Shown: piece after piece, positions 45,248 through 53,377 of the stretch
How the letters are laid out: the number at the start of each line of letters is the position of its first letter
How positions within the stretch are numbered: the first letter of the stretch is position 1
From: Sphingomonas corticis
Lineage (GTDB): Bacteria; Pseudomonadota; Alphaproteobacteria; Sphingomonadales; Sphingomonadaceae
NCBI RefSeq assembly: GCF_012035195.1
Contig: NZ_JAAVJH010000006.1
Span: 248,001-312,000 of the forward strand
Reading direction: 5' to 3'
Length of the DNA stretch: 64,000 nucleotides
The notes under the pieces: model-generated
The model's input: the letters and a program-made list of their open reading frames with translations, nothing else
Told to the model about the DNA's origin: nothing
Databases searched by the model: none
Made by a program: the position numbers and the translations under genes

Positions 45248-46444
45248 GGCCGCCATGGCCTCGGTGCGCCAGCGCGAGGGAACCGCCTGCCGCCGTTCGT
45301 AGTCCATGTGCCGGTATATGGCGGCGCGGCTCTCGCCGCAGATCGCGCGCAGGTCGCGGTATGTCGCCTTGCCCCTGGTCCGGCGGAGCCAAGCCGCGGC
45401 GGCGGCGACCTCGGGCTCCGTGGCTTGGTATGGTGTGGCGTCCATGTAGGCGCGCATGACCCGCTCGTAGGCGAACGGTGGGTTCGGCATGTCCTTGATG
45501 GCATGGGAGCGGTGCATGCCCGCCTCCAGGCATGAGTGGACGAACCGGTGCGGCCAGCCCCTCATCAGCCGTTCGACCATGTCGAACAGGCGGTGCCGGT
45601 CGGCGACGTCGAGATACTCGAACGGCTGGCGCGCCGTCGGCTTCTCGTAGGGCGCGGGATCCCCGCCCCAGTCCCTCGCAACCACTTGGCGAAGGGCTTG
45701 CGCGTGGCGGCCGTTGACGAGCAGGGCAGCGACCTGCCGCACGATGGCGAACGCGACGTGGGCGCGGAGATGCTCGTCGCCGAGCGGCCCCCAGCCACGC
45801 TCCAGCGCCGCCTCAAGCATGCTCTGCCAGGCGATGTGGTCGTGCCGCGCGACCGTCGCAGCCTGTTCGCACAGCTCGCCGCCGCACTTGAAGCAGTGCA
45901 CCGCAGATGCGGCGGCGTGCTGATGGACGGGTGCGTCGCATTGCGGGCATCGGTCGCGCAGCAGCTGGCCGTGGGTCGTGCAGGACGTGACGAATGCCAG
46001 TCGCCATCGCCGTCTGAAGTAGGGCTTCGCGTCGGTGGCGAGGCACGCGGGGCAGTATTGCAGCCCGGTCCTCAGGCGCACGTTGTTGTCGATCGTCGTC
46101 GGCAGCAGCCAGGGGTTACGGCCCTTCGGGTTGTGCGCGGTGATCAGCGTTCCGGCGTAGGCCCGCAGCGTGCAGGCGTGGATCTCTCCGGCGGGCCGCA
46201 GCGTGCCGAGTGCGATCCGCTCGACGATCCGGGGTGGCGCGAAGTTGTCGAGGTCCTGCGCCAGCAGGTTCTTCGCCGAGCCGAACACCGTGTTGAGGAA
46301 GGTGATGGGCTTCAGGTCCATGCCGACGGCGAGGCGGCACAGGTAGGACGATAGCAGTTCGTCCGGCAGCGGCTGCGGCCGGAACGGCCACGGCTGTATT
46401 GCAGGCTTCGGCCGCGGACGCGGCAGCAGCGTCTCAACCGGCAT
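45230..46444 (-). CDS. tniQ: TniQ target-site selector (TnsD-like)
   Basis: A 404-residue protein with PFRPQPLPDELLSSYLCRLA at the N-terminus, as in TniQ, and the zinc-finger signature CPACLATD...C-x2-H...CPQC (YCPACLATDAKPYFRRRW, SCTTHGQLLRDRCPQC). A C-terminal helical domain ends with AALESQG. TniQ/TnsD recognises the chromosomal attachment site and recruits TnsC. Its ATG overlaps the tnsC stop by one base (TGATG). It is the only TniQ here, so it presumably directs insertion into yifB. Confidence 0.88.
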   Translation of the reverse strand: MPVETLLPRPRPKPAIQPWPFRPQPLPDELLSSYLCRLAVGMDLKPITFLNTVFGSAKNLLAQDLDNFAPPRIVERIALGTLRPAGEIHACTLRAYAGTLITAHNPKGRNPWLLPTTIDNNVRLRTGLQYCPACLATDAKPYFRRRWRLAFVTSCTTHGQLLRDRCPQCDAPVHQHAAASAVHCFKCGGELCEQAATVARHDHIAWQSMLEAALERGWGPLGDEHLRAHVAFAIVRQVAALLVNGRHAQALRQVVARDWGGDPAPYEKPTARQPFEYLDVADRHRLFDMVERLMRGWPHRFVHSCLEAGMHRSHAIKDMPNPPFAYERVMRAYMDATPYQATEPEVAAAAAWLRRTRGKATYRDLRAICGESRAAIYRHMDYERRQAVPSRWRTEAMAALESQG

Positions 46445-47349
46445 CAGGCCACGCGGCGACCGACCGACACGATGCTGCGGTCTCTGACGCGGTCGATGGT
46501 GGACAACGTGATCCGCTCCTCGCCGCTGTCGATGGCGACCTTGCAGGCGTCCTCCAGCAGGTAGTTGAGGCGGCCGATGTAGCCCTGCGTCAGCGTGTAC
46601 GCGAGCTGGACCAGCCCCTCGTTCTCGCGGAACCGCGACTGCCGGCGCAGCGGGAGCATGCGCTCGAAGGCCAGCAGGATCATCGCGAACTCGGACAGCG
46701 TGAACGGCTTCAGCTTGACCACCGTGTTGAGCCTGCCGGCGATCTGGTCCTCGCTCGCGATCATGTCGAGGACGACCTGCGTGCCGCCGACGACGAACGG
46801 CCGCCCCGTGTCGTTGATGAGGCTCTTCATGAACACGAGGAAGCTGACGATCTTCGAGTTCATGCGGCTGTCGCGCGAGATGTCGTGGATCTCGTCGATC
46901 ATGACGGTTCCGACGCGGCAGGCCTTGAGCATGGTGACGGCGTGGCTGCGCAGGTCGGCGGGCGAGGGGTTGTAGCGCAGCGGATGTCCGAGCTCGGCGA
47001 GGATCTTCTTGAGCACGACGACCGGATCGGGATTGTCCGGCGCGGTCAGGTAGATGACGCGGTGCTCGGCGTATTCGCTTTCCGGGTCCATGCGCGGCTG
47101 GTGGAGGTCGCGGAACGCCTGCATCGTGCGGCTCTTGCCCGTGTCGGCCTCGCCCGTGATGATGAGGCCTCGCGGCTTCGTGGACTGCGCGGCGTTCATG
47201 CAGTCCTGCAGCTCGATGAACGCCTCCTTGGTCGAGGGCGTCGGCACCCAGACACGGTTCCAGCACTCGCCGAGACGCCCGCGGCCCTCGATGTCGAGGA
47301 ACTCCTGCATTTCCGGCCGGAGCGTCGGGTTGTCGTAGGTGTCGCTCAT
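46444..47349 (-). CDS. tnsC: TnsC/TniB AAA+ transposition regulator
   Basis: A 301-residue AAA+ ATPase: Walker A GEADTGKS at residues 66-73, Walker B TVMIDEIHD at 148-156, sensor-1 region VVGGTQVVLDM, and arginine-finger region FERMLPL. It polymerises on target DNA and links TniQ to the transposase. The ATG overlaps the tnsB stop by four bases (ATGA). Confidence 0.9.
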   Translation of the reverse strand: MSDTYDNPTLRPEMQEFLDIEGRGRLGECWNRVWVPTPSTKEAFIELQDCMNAAQSTKPRGLIITGEADTGKSRTMQAFRDLHQPRMDPESEYAEHRVIYLTAPDNPDPVVVLKKILAELGHPLRYNPSPADLRSHAVTMLKACRVGTVMIDEIHDISRDSRMNSKIVSFLVFMKSLINDTGRPFVVGGTQVVLDMIASEDQIAGRLNTVVKLKPFTLSEFAMILLAFERMLPLRRQSRFRENEGLVQLAYTLTQGYIGRLNYLLEDACKVAIDSGEERITLSTIDRVRDRSIVSVGRRVA

Positions 47350-49289
47350 TCGAACATCGCCTCCACGTCGTCGTCGCTGATGCCCGCTAGGATGGCGGCG
47401 ATGCTGCCCTCGGCGGGTGCCTGTTGTGTCTTCCCGTTCCGCACGGGCTGCTCGTCGGATTGCGTCGATGCTGGCGTCGAGGTCGGCTGCACGAACCTCG
47501 GCACGGCTCCGCTCCTGGCGGCGGGGACCGGCGCCTCCTTTCTGATCCTGTTGTGGTGCTGCTGCCGTGCGGCCTCGCGCTGGGCACTCTTGGTCTTCTT
47601 GACCGCCTCCTCGATGTGGCGGTGCTGCTCGTCTATGATCTTGCTGAGCAGTTCGGGCGTGGGCTCGCGCTTGCGCCGCAGCGCCTCGCGCCGTGCCGCC
47701 TGCAGTTCGTGGATGCTGGCTTCGGGGAAGTTGAGCTGGCGGACGTGGACCGGGATCCACTCGTCCTGGTCCGTCGCGTCAGGGTCCTCGGCCTTCCTGT
47801 CCGGATGCTTGACGTAGATGACGCGCACGTCGAACGGGTGGCGGCGGATCTCGAGCTGGCCGTAGCTCTTGCGGTTCCTGACCAGCCACTCCAGCGACTC
47901 GCTGTAGTAGTCGAGGTGGTCGATCCTGATGCCGTAGCGCTGGATGCTGCGCTTCACGAGCGGGAACCAGTGGATGCGGAACTGGAGGTTGTCGACGAAC
48001 ACGTCCGGCAGTCGGTGCTTCTGCCCGTTCGGGCCGAAGTAGTAGCTCCTGAACCTCTCCAGCGGCGGCATGCCGATCCCAGTGTGGACGTCGTTGTGGT
48101 ATTCGTCGACGATCATCCATGCGTGCTTGGTGACGTCCTCCAGGGTGAACGCCGCCGTCATCTCGGGGCGGAGCTCCCCTCGCTCGGTCGATGTAGCGCC
48201 TGTGGCACCCGGCAGGTCCTTGAAGCGGTCCGCCAGATTGCCGTTGAGCCTCTCGATGTGTGCGCCGTATTGGGGTTGGCCCAGGGGCCGCCACTTCAAT
48301 CGAATGTTGAAGTGCGCCGCCGATGCGTTCGCCGACTCGCCGGTGAACTCGCGCGCGTTGTCGGCCTCGAGCCGCTCGGGCTTGCCGCACATCGGGTTGT
48401 CCCACTCGAGCCCATATCGCTCGGCGATCGCGTCCTTGCGCGTCATGCCGTTGATCATGGCCATGGCGAACGTGGTCGTGCTTGGCGCGTCGATGCCGAC
48501 GTGCATGCCGAACACCATGCGCGAGTAGACGTCGATGGCGAGCGTGATCCAGACGCGGCCGATGACCTGCAGGCGGTCGTCGGACAGGATCTCGATGTCC
48601 GCCTTCCAGTGGTCGATCTGCACGACCTCCAGCGGGCGATGCACCTCGGGATAGTGATCCCTGATCGGGTCGTGCGTCTTGCGGGTCTCGTTGTAGCCCT
48701 TGCGCGTCTTGGTCCAGCGGTGCTCCGGGATCTTCGTCAGGCGGTCGGCGAGCGTCGCGTGCGCGACCTGCAGCCCTGCCTTCTCCAGCCGGCGCTTGAC
48801 CTCGCGGAAGAACTTGCGGGGTTTGGCCCCGCCGCGCTTCAGCACGGTCGCCTCCAGCACCTCCTCGATGATCTTCTGCGCCTTGGGGTTGATGCGCGAC
48901 TTGCCCCGTCCGCCCGGCCGTGTCGGCGGCGGCAGCTGGTCCGTCGTGCCCGTCTCCCTGAACCGCCTGATCGCGTCGTATGCGGCGGAGGTGGAGATGC
49001 CGAGCTTCTTCGCGGCTTCGGTCACCGCGGCCTTGGTGTTGCGGTCGTTTCCGAGCAGCGGTCCGAGCGCCTCGACATAGGCTGGCACCTTCGCGGCGCG
49101 CTTGGGGTCGACGGAGGTGCCGGAACGCACCTGTCCCACCGCCTCCGCCTCGAGATCCTTGATCGACGCGTCGAAGTACTCGCCCTCGGCGCTTACCACG
49201 ACGAGCGTGTCGAGGTCGCGCGCGCCGACGACGCGCATCTGCGCGCCCCCGTATCGGACCTTGTCACCCTTCTTCGTGCCGATCTTCAT
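47346..49289 (-). CDS. tnsB: TnsB/TniA DDE transposase
   Basis: A 647-residue retroviral-integrase-like transposase. N-terminal helix-turn-helix segments (KKLGISTSAAYDAIRRF, residues 94-110) are followed by an rve-type catalytic core with D226 (VVQIDHWKAD), D310 (LEADNAREF) and E346 (YGAHIERLNG). A Mu/Tn7-type C-terminal beta domain and a Gln/Pro-rich tail follow. It binds the terminal repeats and joins 3' ends to the target. It is between tnsA (54 bases upstream) and tnsC. Confidence 0.92.
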   Translation of the reverse strand: MKIGTKKGDKVRYGGAQMRVVGARDLDTLVVVSAEGEYFDASIKDLEAEAVGQVRSGTSVDPKRAAKVPAYVEALGPLLGNDRNTKAAVTEAAKKLGISTSAAYDAIRRFRETGTTDQLPPPTRPGGRGKSRINPKAQKIIEEVLEATVLKRGGAKPRKFFREVKRRLEKAGLQVAHATLADRLTKIPEHRWTKTRKGYNETRKTHDPIRDHYPEVHRPLEVVQIDHWKADIEILSDDRLQVIGRVWITLAIDVYSRMVFGMHVGIDAPSTTTFAMAMINGMTRKDAIAERYGLEWDNPMCGKPERLEADNAREFTGESANASAAHFNIRLKWRPLGQPQYGAHIERLNGNLADRFKDLPGATGATSTERGELRPEMTAAFTLEDVTKHAWMIVDEYHNDVHTGIGMPPLERFRSYYFGPNGQKHRLPDVFVDNLQFRIHWFPLVKRSIQRYGIRIDHLDYYSESLEWLVRNRKSYGQLEIRRHPFDVRVIYVKHPDRKAEDPDATDQDEWIPVHVRQLNFPEASIHELQAARREALRRKREPTPELLSKIIDEQHRHIEEAVKKTKSAQREAARQQHHNRIRKEAPVPAARSGAVPRFVQPTSTPASTQSDEQPVRNGKTQQAPAEGSIAAILAGISDDDVEAMFE

Positions 49290-49343
49290 CTTGGCCTCGG
49301 CGGCTAACTGGTCCGCCTAGCTTACATTATGTTCCCTGAATGT

Positions 49344-50126
49344 TCACGCGGAATCTGCGTCCCACAATGACATCATGATCGGATCGTCGACGGGCCTGGG
49401 AAGGTCGCCGGGCGCGCGGGCGCAGACCACGGTCGCGTCGTCGAACGGACGGGAGAGGTCGCACAGCAGCATGCGCCAGGCCACGGCCTGCTCGATGCCT
49501 GCGCGGATGTCGGGCTCGTCCATACCCAGGCTGCGCAGCAGCGCGATCGCCTCCGCCACGGTGACGCCATGCGCGCCAAGCTCCCGGCGAATGTGGTCGA
49601 ACGCCGCGAGCTCCGGGTCGGCGTCGAGGTGGCGTCGGAGCAGGCGCGCGTTGGCGAGGTAGGGCGTGCGGATGCGATCCTCGCTCATGATGCGGAAGGC
49701 GGCCCCCACGTTCTCGGCGGCGACGCGCCCGGCCTCGAACTTGGGCGCGTATTGCGCCGCGTTGGCGATGAGGTCGGCCTGGCGCTTCACCTCAATGACA
49801 TAGCGGCTTGGTGCGTCGTCCCCTGACGCGTGCAGCTGCACGATGATGTCGGGGGTGTATCGCCGCGCCCTGCCGTTCGTCGCGTACTCGATGATCGGCT
49901 GGGTGAGCAGGTCGTAGGTGCCGGGCGCGAAGGCCAGCTGCTCCAGCAGTTCGGCCTCCAGCTCCGATTCGACCTGCTGCGGTCCCGAAGGCGTGCGCAG
50001 CGGGACCATGCTTCGGAACGAACTGAACGTCGCCTCGATGGGGCGCTGCTGGAAGTGCTCTTTAAGGACCATAAGACCGACTTTAGAATAGGTTACGGCT
50101 CTCCCGCCACGCGAAACTGGTCGCAT
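49344..50126 (-). CDS. tnsA: TnsA endonuclease-like protein
   Basis: A 260-residue protein with PD-(D/E)XK layout: ESELE near residue 54, TPDIIVQ (D93) and VIEVKR (E112, K114), as in TnsA, which cleaves the 5' ends of Tn7 to allow cut-and-paste transposition. A helical C-terminal half (RRELGAHGVTVAEAIALLRS) follows. The ATG at 50126 has GAGG eight bases upstream; the internal ATG at 50072 has no such site. Its promoter must lie within the 114 bases before the right end. Confidence 0.75.
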   Translation of the reverse strand: MRPVSRGGRAVTYSKVGLMVLKEHFQQRPIEATFSSFRSMVPLRTPSGPQQVESELEAELLEQLAFAPGTYDLLTQPIIEYATNGRARRYTPDIIVQLHASGDDAPSRYVIEVKRQADLIANAAQYAPKFEAGRVAAENVGAAFRIMSEDRIRTPYLANARLLRRHLDADPELAAFDHIRRELGAHGVTVAEAIALLRSLGMDEPDIRAGIEQAVAWRMLLCDLSRPFDDATVVCARAPGDLPRPVDDPIMMSLWDADSA

Positions 50127-50171
50127 GTGCTTTTCCTCTCTTGCTAATTGGTCGCGCTGACTTGTCAGCTA

Positions 50172-50240
50172 TTCCGACTGGCTTGTGCGATGTTCGGGGC
50201 TCGGGGCATGATCCGGTCCGACATGGTTTTCGGATTCACA
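50172..50240. repeat. transposon right end with inverted copies of the terminal motif
   Basis: Read inward from the end, the right terminus starts TGTGAATCCG and carries ATGTCGGA (50217-50224) and AGTCGGAA (50172-50179); a weaker AGTCGGT lies at 50076-50082 inside tnsA. These match the left-end motifs and are the likely TnsB-binding sites. Confidence 0.7.
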
Positions 50241-50245
50241 GCCGA
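50241..50245. repeat. target-site duplication, right copy (GCCGA)
   Basis: GCCGA immediately follows the terminal ACA of the transposon and is identical to 20334-20338. The next base, C50246, completes the aspartate codon of yifB. Confidence 0.9.
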
Positions 50246-50564
50246 CCTGTCGCTGCCGCCCCCGGCGGAGGGATCGCGCGAGGTCGCCGCGCGGGTCGCG
50301 GCGGCGCGGGCGGTGCAGCGCGCGCGGCAGGGCGGTACCAACGCGGAACTCGACGGCGAGCCGCTGGAGCGATGCGCCGCGCCGGACGAGGCGGGACGCG
50401 TGCTGCTGGCGGAGGCGGCGGCGACGATGCGGCTGTCGGCGCGCGGCTATACGCGCGTCCTGCGCGTCGCGCGCACGATCGCCGACCTCGCCGCGGTGGA
50501 ACGGGTGTCCCGCCTCCACGTGGCGGAGGCGCTAAGCTACCGCCGGCGCGCGCCGGTGAACTGA
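50246..50564 (+). pseudogene. yifB: yifB/comM 3' part, separated by the transposon
   Basis: This encodes the last 106 residues of YifB: LSLPPPAEGSREVAARVAAA, RAVQRARQGGTNAEL, and MRLSARGYTRVLRVARTIADL...HVAEALSYRR, the Mg_chelatase C-terminal domain. Joined to 19161-20338 it yields 498 residues without an internal stop, the normal length. Without an upstream start it should not be translated as YifB. Confidence 0.92.
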
Positions 50565-50636
50565 CGCAGAGCCGCCGCCACCGGCCCGGCACCACGTCGG
50601 CGTGGCGACGGGGGGATGCGCCGGCGCGGCGATCCG

Positions 50637-51959
50637 TCACACCTCCCGGAAGCTCTCCACGGCGCGCGCGGGGCCGTCGCCGCTCGGGGCGTGCGGCGGC
50701 TCGATCGCGACGGGTTCGGGCGGGTCGAAGCCGCCTTCCCACTTGGCGACCACCGCGCTCGCCACCGCGTTGCCGATCACGTTGGTGGCGGTGCGGCCCA
50801 TGTCGAGGAAATGGTCGATGGCGAGGATCAGCAGCAGCCCCGCCTCGGGCAGGTTGAACATCGGCAGCGTCGCGGCGATCACGACCAGGCTGGCGCGCGG
50901 CACGCCCGCGATCCCCTTGCTGGTCACCATCAGCACCAGCAGCATCGTCACCATCTGCCCGATGGACATGTCGATGCCGTAGGCCTGCGCGATGAAGATC
51001 GACGCGAAGGTCATGTAGATCATCGACCCGTCCAGATTGAACGAATAGCCGAGCGGCAGCACGAAGCTGGCCACGCGCGGCGGCACGCCGAACCGGTCCA
51101 GCGCCTCCAGCATCCGCGGGTACGCCGCCTCGGACGAGGCGGTGGAGAAGGCGACCAGCAGCGGCTCGCGCACGTGGCGGATCAGGTCGACGATGCGTCG
51201 CCCGATGAAGACGAACCCCGCGCCCAGCAGCACGCACCACAAGAGCAGCAGCGAGGCGTAGAAGCTGCCCATGAAATAGGCGAGTTGGCCGATCACGCCC
51301 GCGCCGCGTTCCGTCAGCGTGCCGGCCACCGCGGCGAAGACCGCGACCGGCGCCACGCGCATGACGTAGTCGGTGATCTGCAGCATGACGTGGACCAGGG
51401 CGTCGATCGCCTTGACCAGCGGCGCCGCCTTCTCCCCCACCGCGGTGATGGCGACGCCGACGAACACGGAAAGGACGACGATCTGCAGAATTTCGTTCTT
51501 CGCCATCGCGTCGATCATCGATGCGGGGACGATATGCGTCACGAAGTCCTTCAGGTTGAACGCGCCCGTTTCCAGCCCCGCGGTCGCCGTGGCGGCGGGC
51601 AGGGCGAGGTTCAGGCCGACGCCGGGCTGAAGCAGGTTGACCATCAGCAGGCCGAGCGACAGCGACACCAGGCTGGCGGTGATGAACCAGGCGAGACTGC
51701 GCGCGCCGATGCGGCCCAGCGCCTTGGTGTCGCCCATCTGTGCGATGCCGCTGACCAGCGTGGCGAACACCAGCGGCGCGATGATCATCTTGATGAGGCG
51801 CAGGAACAGCGTGGTGACGATCGAGAAATAGCCCGCGATCGTGGTCAGCCGCTCGCCCGCCGCGGCGCTGCCGTCGTCGATCGCGGCGTGGATCGACAGC
51901 CCGACGATCAACCCCGCCACGAGGCCGATCAGGATATAGGTGGTCAGCCGCTTGGCCAT
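50637..51959 (-). CDS. dicarboxylate/cation symporter (DctA/GltP type)
   Basis: A 440-residue DAACS-family transporter: RLIKMIIAPLVFATLVSGIA (helix 3 region), the serine-rich hairpin AFSTASSEAAYPRMLE, and NLDGSMIYM (the N-x-D-G substrate/cation site). Substrates are probably C4-dicarboxylates or acidic amino acids; the family does not fix which. ATG 51959 begins MAKRLTTYILIG; the longer frame reads into the palindromic repeat. It is divergent from the M24 peptidase gene. Confidence 0.88.
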   Translation of the reverse strand: MAKRLTTYILIGLVAGLIVGLSIHAAIDDGSAAAGERLTTIAGYFSIVTTLFLRLIKMIIAPLVFATLVSGIAQMGDTKALGRIGARSLAWFITASLVSLSLGLLMVNLLQPGVGLNLALPAATATAGLETGAFNLKDFVTHIVPASMIDAMAKNEILQIVVLSVFVGVAITAVGEKAAPLVKAIDALVHVMLQITDYVMRVAPVAVFAAVAGTLTERGAGVIGQLAYFMGSFYASLLLLWCVLLGAGFVFIGRRIVDLIRHVREPLLVAFSTASSEAAYPRMLEALDRFGVPPRVASFVLPLGYSFNLDGSMIYMTFASIFIAQAYGIDMSIGQMVTMLLVLMVTSKGIAGVPRASLVVIAATLPMFNLPEAGLLLILAIDHFLDMGRTATNVIGNAVASAVVAKWEGGFDPPEPVAIEPPHAPSGDGPARAVESFREV

Positions 51960-51989
51960 TCGATGCTCCCGTCGCTCCTCGTCCGAACC

Positions 51990-52083
51990 GTCATGCCGGG
52001 CTTGTCCCGGCATCCACCGTGCGGCAGGAGCCTGTCAGGCTGTGTTTGCGTCACGGTGGACCCCGGGACAAGTCCGGGGTGAC
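51990..52083. repeat. composite palindromic intergenic repeat (copy 2)
   Basis: The arms GTCATGCCGGGCTTGTCCCG and a distal CCGGGACAAGTCCGGGGTGA are imperfect inverted copies, with CCACCGTG paired to CACGGTGG inside. It is the same family as 5603-5678 and lies between divergent genes, so it may be a host palindromic repeat. Confidence 0.65.
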
Positions 52084-52095
52084 GAAGGAGGCTCG

Positions 52096-53343
52096 ATGCA
52101 TTTTGCCCCATCCCGACGCCGCGTCCTCGCCGCCGCCGCGCTGATGCCCCTCGCCGGCGTGCTTCGCGCCGCCGAGCCCGACCTCTCCGGCCTGTCGGAC
52201 ATCACCGCCGGCGCCGTGCCGATCGGCGTGGCCGAACGCACCGGCCGGCTGCGTCGCGCGCAGGCGCTGATGAAGGCGGCCGGGATCGGTGCGATCGTGA
52301 TCGAGCCGGGGGCGAGCCTGATCTACTTCACCGGCGTCCGCTGGGGACGCAGCGAGCGGCTGACCTGCGCGGTGATCCCGATGGAGGGCGAGCCGTGCAT
52401 CGTCACCCCCTTTTTCGAAGAGCCCTCCGTCCGCCTCAGCCTGGCCGTGCCGGCGCAGGTGCGGACCTGGAACGAGGACGAGGAGCCGACGCGCGTGATC
52501 GCCGGCTTTCTGAAGGATCGCGGCCTTTCGCGGCGGCCGGTGGGGATCGAGGAGACGGTGCGCTTCTTCGCCGTCGACCGCCTGCGCCGCGCCGCGCCCG
52601 ACGCGCGGCTGGTGAGCGCCGACGCGGTGGTGCGCGGCTGCCGGATGCGCAAGACGCCGGCGGAGATCGCGCTGATGCAACTGGCCACGGACGTGACGGT
52701 CGCCGCCTACCGCTTCGTCCACCCGCGGGTGGAGCCGGGGATGACCGGCGCGGACGTCGGCGCGCTGATGTCCGCCGCGACGCGCCGGCTGGGCGGTGCG
52801 CCCGAGTTCAGCATGGCGCTGGTCGGTCCCGACGCGGCGCTGCCCCACGGCGGCACCGCGCCGCGCCGGATCGCGAAGGGCGACGTGGTGCTGATGGACT
52901 GCGGATGCACGGTCGAGGGCTATCAATCGGACGTGTCGCGCACCTTCGTCGTCGGCACGCCGCCCGCCGAGGTACGCCGCGTGTGGTCCGAGGTGGCGAG
53001 GGGGCAGCAGGTCGCGTTCGCCGCGGCACGGATCGGCACGCCCGCGGGGGCCGTCGACGATGCGGTGCGCCGCCATTACGAAACGCTCGGCTACGGCCCC
53101 GGCTATCGCCTGCCCGGCCTGTCGCACCGCACCGGTCACGGCATCGGCATGGAGGGCCACGAGCCCGTCAACCTGGTCCACGGCGAGGCGACCCCGCTGG
53201 CGGAGGGGATGTGCTTCTCCGACGAGCCCGGCCTCTACCTGCCGGGACGCTTCGGCGTGCGGCTGGAGGATTGCTTCCACATGACCGCCGCCGGACCCAA
53301 GTGGTTCAGCGAACCCCCGGCGAGCATCGAGCGGCCGGTGTGA
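52096..53343 (+). CDS. M24-family metallopeptidase (Xaa-Pro peptidase-like), Tat-type signal
   Basis: A 415-residue protein. The N-terminus APSRRRVLAAAALMPLAG resembles a Tat signal, so it should be exported. A creatinase-like N-terminal domain is followed by the pita-bread catalytic domain with DCGCTVEGYQSDVSRTF (two Asp ligands), HGIGMEGHE (His) and DEPGLY...LEDCF (two Glu). It probably cleaves X-Pro bonds. AAGGAGG lies six bases before the ATG. Confidence 0.88.
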   Translation: MHFAPSRRRVLAAAALMPLAGVLRAAEPDLSGLSDITAGAVPIGVAERTGRLRRAQALMKAAGIGAIVIEPGASLIYFTGVRWGRSERLTCAVIPMEGEPCIVTPFFEEPSVRLSLAVPAQVRTWNEDEEPTRVIAGFLKDRGLSRRPVGIEETVRFFAVDRLRRAAPDARLVSADAVVRGCRMRKTPAEIALMQLATDVTVAAYRFVHPRVEPGMTGADVGALMSAATRRLGGAPEFSMALVGPDAALPHGGTAPRRIAKGDVVLMDCGCTVEGYQSDVSRTFVVGTPPAEVRRVWSEVARGQQVAFAAARIGTPAGAVDDAVRRHYETLGYGPGYRLPGLSHRTGHGIGMEGHEPVNLVHGEATPLAEGMCFSDEPGLYLPGRFGVRLEDCFHMTAAGPKWFSEPPASIERPV

Positions 53344-53377
53344 TGCGCCGCGCGGAGGCGGGTTGGGGGGCGGGCGC

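Larger units (their letters stand above)
20339..50240. mobile_element. Tn7-like transposon in yifB, 29.9 kb, defence cargo
   Basis: The element begins 5'-TGTC and ends ACA-3', is flanked by the 5-bp duplication GCCGA, and splits yifB. Excising it with one duplication copy gives 1178 + 319 = 1497 bases, exactly 499 codons with no stop before the end. The tnsA-side end holds tnsA, tnsB, tnsC and tniQ, with a convergent TnsE-like gene. Everything between 20587 and 43377 is cargo, much of it defence-related. Tn7-like elements in comM are known, the Tn6022/AbaR group of Acinetobacter being the best-known case; this copy in a sphingomonad carries quite different cargo. Confidence 0.93.

Noticed and set aside
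45230..50126. Tn5053/Tn402-type element (TniA-TniB-TniQ with resolvase)
   Set aside because: A TnsA-like gene is present and no resolvase gene is seen, so Tn7-like is the better call.
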